From NCBI GenBank assembly GCA_008931825.1, contig QXVZ01025775.1, forward strand, positions 1-37,581: a DNA stretch of 37,581 bases, given 5' to 3'. Position numbers and translations under genes: made by a program. Shown one piece after another: positions 11,601 through 20,450 of the stretch. Below the pieces are notes generated by a model, which saw nothing but the letters and a program-made list of their open reading frames with translations, did no database searches and was not told the DNA's origin. This stretch comes from Phallusia fumigata. Taxonomy: Eukaryota; Chordata; Ascidiacea; Phlebobranchia; Ascidiidae. Position 1 is the stretch's first letter; every line of letters starts with the position of its first letter.

Positions 11601-14600
11601 CGTTTATACTTCGTTTGAAAGGTTGTATTCAGCTTTAAAGGCATTAATTAGCAGCAATCTTATTTAGAGTTGCAGCTAAATTTGATGAAAATACTGACCG
11701 CATGCAAATTGAATATCAGAATCCATCATGTTTCTGTCACAAAAAAAATTGTAATGTTAAAAAAGTGGGGATGCTGAAAGAAATTGTGAATAGATGGTTA
11801 TTTTTAGTTTGTAAGACTAAAGAGCTAAACTACACCTTATAAAAAATCTCGATACAACTGGAAAAAACAATTATGTTCAGTTTGTTCACCGAAGCATAGC
11901 GTCAGCGTCACCTTTGTTGGTTTGTAACATTTGTCTCCTCTCGTTGTGAGCATGGCGCATTCAGGCAGAACCATGCTCACAATGAGTCCAGCATCGAGCT
12001 TCTGTTTTATTGCAGTTTTGTGAGATCATTTTATTTGATTTTTTCGATTGTTTTAAAGTTGGTGAATTTAGGTCAACCCATTAGGTTCAACCGGGTTTGA
12101 AAAACGCCGCTTAAGTTGCTCAGGGAAACGCGAGCGACAGGATTTATAACCAACAACCTTGGGAGCACAAGGCAGTTTAGCAGCAATTGACGAACAGTAA
12201 TGGAAACAAAAAAATTATTTTTTCCGCACGTAAATACACCTGCAGTTCTCGTTTACATTGGTGGAAGTTGCATAAAAAACAGTTTTTAAGAGCAGTTGAG
12301 TTTTTTGCGTTTTGACAAACGTTGACGTAGTATTTTGTTGTCGTTATACCCAGGCCCTCAGATATTTTGTAATCTGTGGTAAAAATGTCGTTTACCTTGC
12401 CAGATATAGTCTTTGGTGCTCCGACCGGGCAAAAGACTTCGATGCACCCGGACCCATAACGTCGACCTGAAACCAAATTAGACAATTTAAAAAAAAGAAA
12501 AACAGACTGTGGAAATTCTCAATTCCCCAATATCAACTTTTTAACACCTGAAGACAATTTATGAACATTTTAGAAACCGAAAAACAAAATAAGGACATTT
12601 TCAAAACCCGAAACAAGTTTTTTTTGGCATATGCGTATAACGGTGCTGCAATGTTAACGGTGCGTGGAATTAAATTCCCATCAACGCAATCAAATTTGAA
12701 TAAAAACAGTTATGCCCGCAAACATGGTGTATAGTGACAGTTTGAAATTTAAGCAGAATCATTTTGGCGTAACGAAATGCTATTTCTTACCGACTGGGCC
12801 CGTCCCGGCCGCTGGCCCCCGGGTTCTCTACCAGTCGATTTTAGTTCCTCATCCACAATTATTTGTACAAAGTGACATAGTTCCTCCTCTGAAAGCAAAC
12901 GTTGGTGGTAGTGAGAGAAATGTTAAACATTAGAACATACAACATATTTTTAAACAATAGCATCGGAAACCCCTATAAAATTTAAATTGCCTTGAAACGT
13001 GACAAATTTTTTGACATGTTTTAACAATTTCAACATGATTGTTTAAAACACCAAACCTCGTTTTGTTTCTGGGTCACATTTGAATCCTCTAAACTCCCCG
13101 TGTCTACCAGGGCAGTGAAACAATCCAAGATCTGCAACGACAACAACGACATCAACAGAGATTCAAAAACGGCTACCCCTACAAGATGGTCGAGTGGTTA
13201 GCGCAACAGCCTCACTGCGCTCGCAAGATTGTGGGTTCTGTCTTATAGTCACTTGTGTTTCTACAAGCAAGAAACTTAAGTGGCATTGCTCCGATTCAGT
13301 GGAGATGGGTTTGACTCAAAATAAGGTTACCAATCAAAGAATTAAAAAAAAATTTCTTGAAACTGCAACGGTAGATCGACGGTGGACTCATTGTGACGCA
13401 TTCAGGCGTTGTTCCACTCACCGAGCATAAAAATGAAACAAACCTACCTCGGTTTGACTTCAAACCAACTTCAAACACTTGAGCTGGCCATATTTCTTTA
13501 CATTCTTGTAGTATTGAATCCATTTTTTCATTGTTGGTAGCAGAGATGTAAAAAATCTGATAATAAGCAAATATTATGACTTATGTGGTTACTTTAGCTA
13601 TGATTTAAAGATGCCAATTGCATTTACTGGATAAGTTTTATCTTGTATTGAGATGGTTTCCTTTTCCACCACAACTTCACCTCCAAATCGAGCCAACAAT
13701 TCAGTCACTGCCAGCTGTTCAAAACACAACGAAAATATACATATTCTTTTCGTCATCACAAAATAACAGGTAAAAGATTTCCTTTTACCTTTTCCGGGGT
13801 CAATTCTTCAACGGGGGCAGTGGCGTTTAAATGACGGTGATTTTGTAGATGTTGGAAAAGAGCTTTGAAGAATTGATTCTGTCAAACACAAAAATAATGT
13901 AGGGAGTTATATTTCCTTACTTTAAGAACTTATAACGACACAAACAAAAGTTGAAACCAAACTCTTCCTATTCACATTGGCTCGTCGATACATTAGTTCA
14001 AATATCTCAACAAGAAAAAAGGTAAAATATTCAAGACGCTAAACGTAAAGTCTGCGAAACGGACAATTGTTCCTAATGCCGATACCCGCAAACCTGAGAC
14101 CATCAGTTGTCAATTCGAGAAAATAAAATCGGCGGGAGGAAAAAAGGAAATAGGGCGGGAAACGAGAGAGTGTGACGTCACAGATCACGGTGTTTGCCGA
14201 ATAGACGAACCAAATAAAGCATATTTTAATGTAACTTTAAAACACAAGACGAATGGCCAAATGTTTTTGAATTGCCAGACCAGTTTTTGCGGCCGTGTGC
14301 ACAGTGGATGGTTATAAAATGAGTCAGTGTTTCTTAATCTAGTAATTACCCTCATGTGGGCAATCAGAGGGAAGCAAGTGGGTATAATTAGCTGAACCAG
14401 TTAGCTGAAAATTGATCTGTTTTACAGTGAGTATGGCGGAACTAGTAAAATAGATAAATTACATTTTGGTAAATTGTGCAAAATAGAAATTTGGCACAAA
14501 CAGAAATCGGTAATGTGGGTAAATTTTAAGAACCACTGCTCTAGTTAGTGTTCTTTCACTCCGAGTAATTGTGTGTTTTGTCTGCATTCTGCCTGGGGTC

Positions 14601-14832
14601 TCTAACCAACGACAACCTTGATATGTATCTTAAAGATTAAACTCCACAATATGGCATGAAACTTGAAAATATAAAATAAGCTTACCTTTCCAGATGGCCG
14701 GCAGTCAAATTCTTGTAATGACATCGATTTGGGAATAATAATAATCACAACAGCGTGGTGAAAGCCACAGCTACGAAGCTTACAGTGTAGCTTTCTTTCG
14801 GATAAATTCCTTCTTTTAATCGTCTCGTCCAT
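2419..14832 (-). CDS. Gene C: BIR-BIR-UBA-RING inhibitor of apoptosis protein (XIAP/cIAP type)
   Basis: The 22-exon model is 14832-14686, 13878-13789, 13714-13628, 13556-13448, 13131-13057, 12888-12791, 12466-12396, 11733-11699, 11386-11309, 11195-10671, 10612-10419, 10350-10316, 10220-10044, 9319-9207, 8923-8850, 8745-8641, 8501-8348, 8016-7917, 7078-6889, 6378-6266, 5712-5561 and 2657-2419. It totals 2961 bases, all phases agree, and it gives 986 residues. Order: unrecognised N-terminus (1-263), helical module (264-500), BIR1 (about 538-600), linker, BIR2 (about 694-757), UBA (about 835-880), acidic linker, RING (939-973) and tail RTYMS. Known IAPs of this type bind caspases or their antagonists through BIRs, ubiquitin chains through the UBA, and an E2 through the RING. 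There is no CARD. The start is the first ATG of an open exon. Exons 1-9 are the weakest part and could be a separate gene, although no stop intervenes. Confidence 0.8.
3515..3650 (+). repeat. Decayed SINE copy with B-box-like block
   Basis: GTTGTGGGTTCTAATC matches the Pol III B-box block of SINE copies S3 and S4. It is followed by a degraded body (CCAACCCATTGAG ... ATGGGTAAAC). The A-box side is poorly preserved. Confidence 0.5.
4398..4468. repeat. 18-bp tandem repeat, about four copies
   Basis: The unit CAACAAATAATGTGAATA repeats at 4398, 4416, 4434 and, cut short, at 4452. The period is a multiple of three, so the plus frame stays open and produces a spurious N/T-rich reading frame. It sits in an intron of gene C. 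Confidence 0.85.
5561..6378 (-). CDS. UBA and acidic linker exons of gene C
   Basis: Exons 6378-6266 and 5712-5561 encode a UBA domain. A charged helix ([11 protein letters not shown]) leads into [14 protein letters not shown], then VAELVDDV after the intron, matching the MGF-containing UBA of cIAP and XIAP proteins that bind ubiquitin chains. The junction is phase 2 (donor AG|GTGGGT). The rest is acidic and Ser-rich ([10 protein letters not shown]) and probably disordered, ending just before the RING exon. Confidence 0.85.
5795..6075. mobile_element. hAT-like non-autonomous element remnant
   Basis: The start CAGGGCTTCCCAAACTTTTT with ATGCGACCCC just inside resembles the ends of hAT-family elements. 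GCGACC blocks recur near 6045-6068. A clean right terminal repeat and an 8-bp target duplication are not visible, so this is a tentative remnant. It lies in the intron between the two UBA exons. Confidence 0.4.
6889..8501 (-). CDS. BIR2 exons of gene C (canonical type II BIR)
   Basis: Exons 8501-8348, 8016-7917 and 7078-6889 encode RFETFDHRW ... [17 protein letters not shown], then [10 protein letters not shown], then [17 protein letters not shown]. Zinc ligands C730, C733, H750 and C757 have the classical x2, x16, x6 spacing. Leu737, Trp740, Asp744 and Trp753 align with the groove of XIAP BIR3 that binds the N-terminal tetrapeptides of Smac or caspase-9, so this BIR probably binds such motifs. 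The tail is Pro-rich ([10 protein letters not shown]). Introns fall at FFFLG (phase 1) and in FPT (phase 2), unlike the other BIRs in this window. Confidence 0.9.
8017..8193 (-). pseudogene. Duplicated, decayed copy of the BIR2 CxxC exon
   Basis: About 180 bases upstream of the functional exon 8016-7917 is a second copy. After acceptor ACAAAACAG at 8194-8195 it reads [12 protein letters not shown] and SLQNW, against [12 protein letters not shown] and GLQNW in the working exon. Similarity stops at the Trp; the downstream His and Cys ligands are missing. The frame stays open across the spacer into the true exon, so a transcript using the first acceptor would insert 59 codons (177 bases) without a stop. 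It may be a relic of exon duplication or an alternative exon. Confidence 0.65.
8641..8923 (-). CDS. Linker exons between BIR1 and BIR2 of gene C
   Basis: Exons 8923-8850 ([16 protein letters not shown]) and 8745-8641 ([15 protein letters not shown] ... [10 protein letters not shown]) carry a Pro/Ser/Gln-rich linker. The second exon uses acceptor GTGCCAG; the nearby TGTAG acceptor gives an early stop in the entering phase. Its donor is GCA|GTGAGT. There is no domain. The single ambiguous base of the window (N at 8805) lies in the intron between these exons. Confidence 0.65.
9207..10350 (-). CDS. BIR1 exons of gene C (variant zinc signature)
   Basis: Exons 10350-10316, 10220-10044 and 9319-9207 encode a short lead, then [10 protein letters not shown] ... 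[21 protein letters not shown] and [12 protein letters not shown], ending [11 protein letters not shown] and a GNVPI tail. Ligands are C572 and C575, then H594 and C598, spaced C-x2-C-x18-H-x3-C. The residue at the canonical histidine position is Gln. The intron cuts the CxxC in phase 2 (AG|T), as in the BIRs of genes A and B. The groove Trp is kept at 582. Confidence 0.88.
10419..11195 (-). CDS. Helical pre-BIR module of gene C
   Basis: Exons 11195-10671 and 10612-10419 encode about 240 mostly helical residues with no BIR, CARD or death-domain signature that I can name. Landmarks are CFLL followed by [12 protein letters not shown], then [13 protein letters not shown] after the intron. Gene B has the same arrangement: CFLL, W-K-T-TKL, then ENNSLLVQHVAE, with the same phases (1 at the internal junction, 0 at the end). 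This indicates one homologous module. Function is unknown; a protein-interaction role is a guess. Confidence 0.75.
11309..14832 (-). CDS. N-terminal exons 1-9 of gene C, unrecognised domain
   Basis: Nine short exons give about 263 residues: a start [14 protein letters not shown], a hydrophobic strand (VVIIIIP), [44 protein letters not shown] and a Gly/Pro/Arg-rich segment, then acidic linkers. Every junction is GT-AG and all phases agree through to the helical module. I do not recognise a domain. Exon 12466-12396 is also open in a second frame ([12 protein letters not shown]), so its phase is less certain. The block could be a separate gene whose terminal exon I missed. Confidence 0.55.
11940..11986. 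repeat. Near-perfect hairpin (16-base arms) in an intron of gene C
   Basis: CTCGTTGTGAGCATGG at 11940-11955 pairs with CCATGCTCACAATGAG at 11971-11986, with one mismatch or G-U pair and a 15-base loop. The loop and arms resemble the SINE tail block TGACGCATTCAGGC, so it is probably a rearranged SINE end. Confidence 0.7.
13182..13443 (+). repeat. tRNA-derived SINE copy S2, nearly full length
   Basis: The head CAAGATGGTCGAGTGGTTAG carries an A-box-like block, followed by GATTGTGGGTTCTG (B-box-like). The body has AGCAAGAAACTTAAGTGGC and GATGGGTTTGAC. The tail runs GACGCATTCAGGCGTTGTTC to AAAAATGAAACAAACC. It fills almost the whole intron 13447-13132 of gene C in antisense orientation, and its end abuts the splice donor. 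Confidence 0.85.
14173..14180. promoter_or_regulatory. CRE-type palindrome in intron 1 of gene C
   Basis: TGACGTCA is a perfect ATF/CREB consensus palindrome. Just upstream on the plus strand are two GGCGGGA-like blocks resembling E2F sites. The cluster suggests an intronic enhancer or alternative promoter, but this rests on motifs alone. Confidence 0.3.
14325..14538. mobile_element. Short hAT-like MITE with terminal inverted repeats
   Basis: The left end CAGTGTTTCTTAATCTAG matches the reverse complement of the right end (TTTTAAGAACCACTG); CAGTGGTTCTTAA is typical of hAT non-autonomous ends. Length is about 214 bp with no coding capacity. A clear 8-bp target duplication is not visible. It lies in intron 1 of gene C. 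Confidence 0.55.
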
Positions 14833-14940
14833 GATGGTAACCAACACACACCGTCATAAAGGATGCTTAAACGCCACTTGCTAATGTTTGTAAACAACTT
14901 ATTTTGCATTAAATATCTGCAAAAGACGAAGGTTTAGTGG

Positions 14941-14948
14941 TGACGTCA
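14941..14948. promoter_or_regulatory. CRE-type palindrome upstream of gene C start
   Basis: TGACGTCA lies about 110 bases upstream of the proposed ATG of gene C, a plausible proximal-promoter position for ATF/CREB-family regulation. No clear TATA box for the minus strand is seen, and the transcription start is unknown. Confidence 0.4.
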
Positions 14949-14949
14949 T

Positions 14950-15814
14950 TGTAATTATGCTCCACTCCACCGATACTGAATGTCATCACAGATTCTACTT
15001 GAAACAAAACATACCTGGACAGATCTAACTTTGAAAATATAAAATTGACATACAACCTATACACCCACAATTTACCGTTTTAAAAGTAGTTTAAACATAA
15101 AATCATAATCTCTACAGTTTTATATTAATAACAATCGCTTGCAACAGACTGAGTCGATATTCTATTCGTGTTAAGCATAAATCGTCACAAAGAGGAAGTC
15201 ATGCATTGTGTGCATCGAAACTAAACCGAGGCTGTTCCGCAAAGAGTTGACAGCGTTTTCAAATCGAAATGTAAAATTGTTTCATGATAAAATCTGTCCT
15301 TATTAACAAGCGACCTGAACTGTTGTATGAAAGCTGAACGCGCTGCTGATACACCATCACAACAAGACTATTAGTGCCTTGTAATCAAGTTATTTTGGCG
15401 CAGCACAAAATTACGATTAAAAAAATGAACTGTGGGTAATAACTTGATTGACTGCTAATCAAACGCTAATGTTAGTATTTTATAATTCCTACTAGCAGTC
15501 AGCCCTTAGCTTGCGTTAATGAATGGCGTTAATTGACTTGGTTCGCTCTTCTGCCCTGAACCGTGCAGTTTAACGTGGCTCAAGCCTTTACTGCTGTCAT
15601 ACCGTATCTGCAAAATATCGAGCACTGTGGTTGGTACATTATTTCCTGGAAGGAAGTATGGATGTGTGACGTAATTTTCTGGCATATGTGCTTATAAGAG
15701 GGTGGTGCGATACGGTTCAAGGTGCCAACAAATAAAGATTCTTTTCAAGGCTTCAAGTTGTAAACTAGGTTCACGTTTTTCAAAACATCACAAAATTTAC
15801 GTTTTTCAACAGCT
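14950..15814. other. Gene-free flank upstream of gene C
   Basis: No convincing exon or repeat. It presumably holds distal promoter sequence of gene C. A TTATAAG box near 15.69 kb preceded by TGACGTAA could be a plus-strand promoter, but no coding exon follows it. Confidence 0.4.
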
Positions 15815-15900
15815 TAATAAGAAGATACAAGCCAGTAGCCTACTTGTGTGTAAAACATTTTCTACGTTCCAACAAACGCTGTTGTAATCCGGAAAACGTA
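15815..15900. repeat. Family M MITE-like repeat, partial
   Basis: AATAAGAAGATACAAGCCAG followed by TACTTGTGTGTAAAACATTT matches the left end of the 26.4 kb copy, then a hairpin-type block (CAACAAACGCTGTTGT). The right terminal repeat is absent or decayed. Confidence 0.6.
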
Positions 15901-17700
15901 GAAATCCTTTCATACACGGGTAATGGCTCTCATAACAGCTGAAACTTTCCGGGGTTGCGACAGCTTTCGTTAACAGGACACAACCCCGCGAGAGCAGGCA
16001 AGAAAAAAGGGGTGATTCACACAAAGCGTAAAACGCGATAAGCGGCATTGGACATAATATCCATCAGACAAGGTATGATAGGCAACGTAAGCGGTGGCAC
16101 TGATCATTGCTAAAGTTGCCCAATTAACTTCAAAAATTTAATAGTGAGCGTTGTGCAGGCCAGAAGCTAAGTTGATAATTTGGATATAACCCCTTAGTTT
16201 GACATTTTCCTTTTGTTAGAAAGAGTTGCGATTCTATATCTAAAGAGTTGTTGAACTCGCTTTTCGCGGTATGGCAGTACTGTTTAGACAGAAACGATTA
16301 TACCCAACCAGAGTCACCAGAAATTAAAAAAAAAATTTTGATGTTTTAACAGTCTGGAAAAAGCATTTGTATATATTAGATATTTGTTTTGCTTTTGGTT
16401 AGTTGATGATATAAGTGGTGCAAGAAGCGAGAGGCGGACATAGGGCCAAGATGAGTTGAAGCATTCAATTTGTAATTTTTGTAAACGAGTGGTTAAGATC
16501 TTAGCATTGTAAGAAAGTGGTGTTACTAGTTTCACCTTTATGTAGCAATTTCACGCCGGCAATTGCAGCAGTTTTATTGGTTACCCTAAAGGGGGGTGGT
16601 TGACATGTCATTGCGATTGGTAGCACTGTAACCTTGAAGTAAATGGCCAATTGGCAACATCTTTACCTTGAAGTTGGGCCTAGCGACAAAGCGCTTTCAC
16701 TGCACGTTCGGGATAAACTAGAAGGCAAATATTGAGGGAAACTGGCAGATGAGAATGTTTGCACGAATCACTAAATTGGAAACTTGTAAATAAAAAGACA
16801 ACGTTTGTTTAGTTCAGCCACTTAAGCCACATTGTACTTCACATTACGCCGACACTTTAGTGGTTTGCTTTACGGACAAACAGGTTCAGATTTACCCACT
16901 TTAGGTTCCTAAACTTTGCATTGTTTAGAGGCCTTCAGCAAAGCGCTTAAATTTTAAACAAGGGGTTAACGTACTGAAATTATTGTACAAAAGAGTTCTG
17001 TAGTGTTTATGCTGACAAGAGCATTAGGTTTGTGACTTTTGTGTATAACCGGCATCAACATGTGTTTGTTTGACCGACTGACTGTTTTTTTTCCTTTTCC
17101 CAGTGAATTGTGTTTGCGCAATTGTCAGTTACTTTAATTAGCCTAAAGGACTGTTGCCCCCCCCCCCTCCAATGCCTATTAACAAAAACAGTAGCCAGAA
17201 GCAAAAGCATGTAACAAAACAAAGGTTAATTAATTTTTATCCGTGCGTTTATGCATGTATTGCGGTACATGACATGCTGGGGGGCAGAGGAGTAATCGGG
17301 GGGTCCCTCCAAACATTTTGGACCGCCTACGCCTTTGGCTGGAGGGCAGTCAGCATGGTCACGCCAAAAACTGTCAAAAATTGCCCTAGGAGCTTGCGTA
17401 TTGTTTTCCCTTTACAACCTAGTATATTGCTTTTTAGAAGAAAATGACTGATACGTGTAAGCCAAGTTACTTGTTTCTTGACCAATTAAGTAAGAATGAA
17501 GTTGTCGCAATTTGAAATTGTTTATCGATTAAAGTGTGTAGACTTTTGTTGCTCATAAAAAGTTGTGACCAGCTGCTGAACTTTTTAATCAAAGGGTTTT
17601 TGTGATGCAGACTTCCACAGACAACCAACACAGGCTTTCACAAATTCTCTTCACCTCCACTGTTTAGGCTCATATTGCTTAATTCCCGACACAGAACATT
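15901..17700. other. Gene-free, repeat-poor stretch with a poly-C run
   Basis: No exon chain is visible on either strand. A run of about 13 C lies at 17158-17170. CCAAT-like boxes occur near 16.58-16.65 kb in both orientations. Short open frames here carry no recognisable motif. Confidence 0.4.
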
Positions 17701-17701
17701 T

Positions 17702-17795
17702 CGACAATCGCTGTTGCCATCATTTGTTTATGCACTGATGATAATAACAGCAGTTGTTGAAACGTTTGCATTACAATGTTTCAGTATATACAAGC
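17702..17795. repeat. Imperfect hairpin repeat (ACAACAGC family)
   Basis: GACAATCGCTGTTGCCATCAT pairs imperfectly (about 18 of 24) with GATGATAATAACAGCAGTTG, followed by AAACGTTTGCATTACAATG and TATACAAGC. Related blocks occur at 26458, 29262 and 33982, so this is a dispersed hairpin element. It may belong to family M, whose centre carries a similar block. Confidence 0.6.
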
Positions 17796-17958
17796 TCACT
17801 GACAGTTATGTTTTCAAATAATGCGTTTATTATTGCACATTCTGTGGGCAAAACATTTTCTAAATAAGTAAAAATAGGCAATTTTTAGTCTATTCCACTA
17901 AACAAAACTCAGCGAAGAGATTTCACTGACAGCCACGGGACCCTGCTGTACAGTCACG

Positions 17959-17964
17959 TATAAA
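17959..17964 (+). promoter_or_regulatory. TATA-box candidate
   Basis: TATAAA in the context CACGTATAAATGGAGGGCGG is unusually GC-rich for its surroundings. Twenty-three bases downstream a 270-base open frame begins. It could be a promoter for a plus-strand gene or transcript in this otherwise empty region. Confidence 0.3.
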
Positions 17965-17986
17965 TGGAGGGCGGCTGCACACATAG

Positions 17987-18256
17987 CTGCTGCAAACAAA
18001 ACACGCAACAATTAATTTTGATATCACAGCTAACGATGAAGGACTTCGTTCTGCCATCCTTGCCCAGTACTATATTCTATCGAACAAAACCACACTGACA
18101 ATCTTCTACGCAAATGAGTCCAAACAAACGTTTCTTTCCGCGCAAAGGCCTGTGTTTGTTTGCTGGTCGTTACTTGCCGATGAAAGGACGTTCTTTCTTT
18201 CCTTGCCATGTTATGTCGCAAATACAAAAAGTTTTTGTGAACAAATAGTCTGTTAA
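17987..18256 (+). other. Unrecognised open frame without an ATG, downstream of the TATA candidate
   Basis: Eighty-nine codons are open, reading through NDEGLRSAILAQYYIL, NKTTLTIFYANES and PVFVCWSLLADERTF before a stop. There is no in-frame ATG. TATATCACAG at about 18026 could be an acceptor. Composition is plausible for protein, but no domain is recognised and no partner exon is seen. The opposite strand is also open over much of it, so this may be chance. Confidence 0.2.
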
Positions 18257-19830
18257 TTTGTTGGACTAGAAACTCTCTTTTTTGCTCTTGAGTGCCATCC
18301 CATGCTTATAGAAGAACTAGTAATCTAAACTAAACCTGGTAGCTATGCCTGCTTGTTGACAGCCTGTAGCCTAACATAACAAACAAATCCTACTACTCAA
18401 GCCCATTAAGTTTATTTTCGCATGTTTACAGATTGTACCACTGTGTCACTGTGCATTTCGAGATTGCAACAAATTTTACAGCAAGCCAACGCCCTTCTTG
18501 CATGCACACAGACTCAGTACTCGATTGATGAGCTTCCTGTATGCATGATAGAACGTCAATCTTGCAAAACCTATTGGATCGTGACAGTGTGATAGACCAG
18601 CATATATAGAGCACCACAAACTTCGTGAAAACGTAAACCGTTTTAACTTTTAATGTGAAATGTACAAAATTTATATGATTGGCTATAATGGCAAAAAAGA
18701 TGTTGAGACCCACCATGACTACCTAATGTGTTCCGTGGTAAACTTGGCTGGTTCTGTATTGTGGACAACTGAGGACAACTGAGTGTTTTGACCCAATCGG
18801 ATTGTAGTATTTCATGGTAACTTTGTCTAGTAACACCCGTAGGAAAAAGGGGAGGATAAAAAGGAAAGGAAACGATGTGACGTCGTGGGGCCGACGACGC
18901 TTGCGTGTTTATGAGCCGTCGGACAACGCGTGGGCCCGTGTGCGAAGGTATTTGTCGTGTGTGGCAGGGATCATGTTTCCCAATCAGTCTACGCACTTGC
19001 CACAGAGCATTGAGCTGATGGTTTGGGGGAAGTTGTTTTGTGCAGAGTTCAACATTCATTCGAAAGTTTATATTTGTTTTGTTAATGCGTGGGTAATAGC
19101 TAAGAACAAATGCCAAGTGTTGTAGATGTTACAAAATTTAGCAGGAAACAAAATTGCAAGGCCTGGTGAGAATATTTTTACTTTGTTTGTAAACAATGTA
19201 AGATGTACCATTTATAGCTATTAACTAAAGCGGTTATGTTTGTATGACCTTGCTTTGACCTTTAGTAGCTATTGGCAGTCATAGGTTCTCTAGCGGCATT
19301 TAAACACTAAAAACAGAGTATTTTTTAATCTGCAAAAAAGTAAACCCATATAGTGCACAAAAAGTATTAATAAAAACTGTGTATAGCTGTGTTTTTGAAG
19401 CCAGTTTGTCTTATCAGTAGGCCTGTGTTTTGATTACTGATTGACAAACTAACAACTTGAGTTGACAGCTAATCCACAAGTTCTACAAACTTACTTGAAA
19501 GTTTCCGCTTTTCTTTACGTTAGTTGACAAGGTTACATGTTTACAACTGATAACACCTTTTCCTAATCTAGAAATCAAGAAAACAAAATCAGGTTAAATG
19601 TGTTGTACCTTGAAAAAGCAGTTACTAAAACAGCGTATTTCTGTTTAAAGAATTTCAAATCGCTTTTTGAGGAGGAGCGTCTCCCTGAACTAACTAAACC
19701 TTTTTCTTCTTGATAAAACTGTTACAAATTTATACAAATGCATCAAACTGTTTTGCTTCGTATCACATATTGAGGTGCAAGACATGTTGGAGAGCATTTG
19801 CCGCAACCACTATTAGCTCGACATTAGTAG
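18257..19830. other. Gene-free stretch with two overlapping unexplained frames
   Basis: Between 18.64 and 19.13 kb both strands are open for 100-157 codons over a locally GC-richer, CpG-containing patch (GTGACGTCGTGGGGCCGACG). Neither product looks like a known protein. The patch may be a CpG-rich regulatory element or transposon remnant. The rest shows nothing. Confidence 0.35.
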
Positions 19831-20286
19831 GCTACAAGGCCACTGGTAAACAAGATCCGCTTGGCTGACAATGCATGGAAGCATGCTTTGGTAACGCATG
19901 GGAAAAATCTCAAGGTCACAGTTACATGTCAGGCAACACAAAGAACTGGATTGCATTCACTGGGACTACGAGGTAAGTGTTTTTAGTTCATTTAATTTGA
20001 AAAAAGCGGTCGACGTTTACCAGTGCTTATTGTAATTTAAAAATGGTAAACATAGTTGTTGAAAAAGTTTTGTAACAAAAACAGAGGTACCTCTAGGTTT
20101 TAGGCGGGATTGTTTATCTGAACAGGTACTTTGTCAAAAGCGAATCTTGACATAAGTAATCAACAATCATAATTTTTATTGTCAGATAAATTGCAGCACG
20201 AAATAATTGCTATATATGACAATGAAAAGCCTTTGAAAGTTAAAAACAAAATTTATACTTGCTTTAGCATTTTATCTTTGTTAGAG
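19831..20286 (+). CDS. Two weak candidate exons of an unknown gene
   Basis: Exon 19831-19972 follows a TAG acceptor and ends at a strong donor (CGAG|GTAAGTG) in phase 1, reading NKIRLADNAWKHALVTHG. A second open stretch from 20186, after acceptor TTATTGTCAG, enters with two bases and reads KLQHEIIAIYDNEKPLK. The phases agree. There is no start, no further exon and no recognised domain, and the second exon runs into a family N repeat. A non-coding transcript or chance are real alternatives. Confidence 0.2.
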
Positions 20287-20299
20287 GTTTTTAATTGTG

Positions 20300-20450
20300 G
20301 ATTAACTCGATCCATCAATTGTGCCCTTAACCTTTACACGCCCAATAACGTCTCAACATTGCGCAGCTATTTCCGACTTGGTCATTGATTTAGTGATACT
20401 GTGTAGCTGTTATTTCTTTCACCAAGCGAAACTTAACTCAACTAAAAAAT
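20300..20450 (+). repeat. Repeat family N copy
   Basis: ACTCGATCCATCAATTGTGC, then GCGCAGCTATTTCCG, and the terminal TTTCACCAAGCGAAACTTAA with CAACTCAAC tail. It shares all blocks with copies at 30.3 and 36.8 kb. Confidence 0.75.

Noticed and set aside
18643..19125. Overlapping 157- and 103-codon frames on opposite strands.
   Set aside because: Mutual shadows over a CpG-rich patch, with no domain, splice-consistent neighbours or sensible composition.
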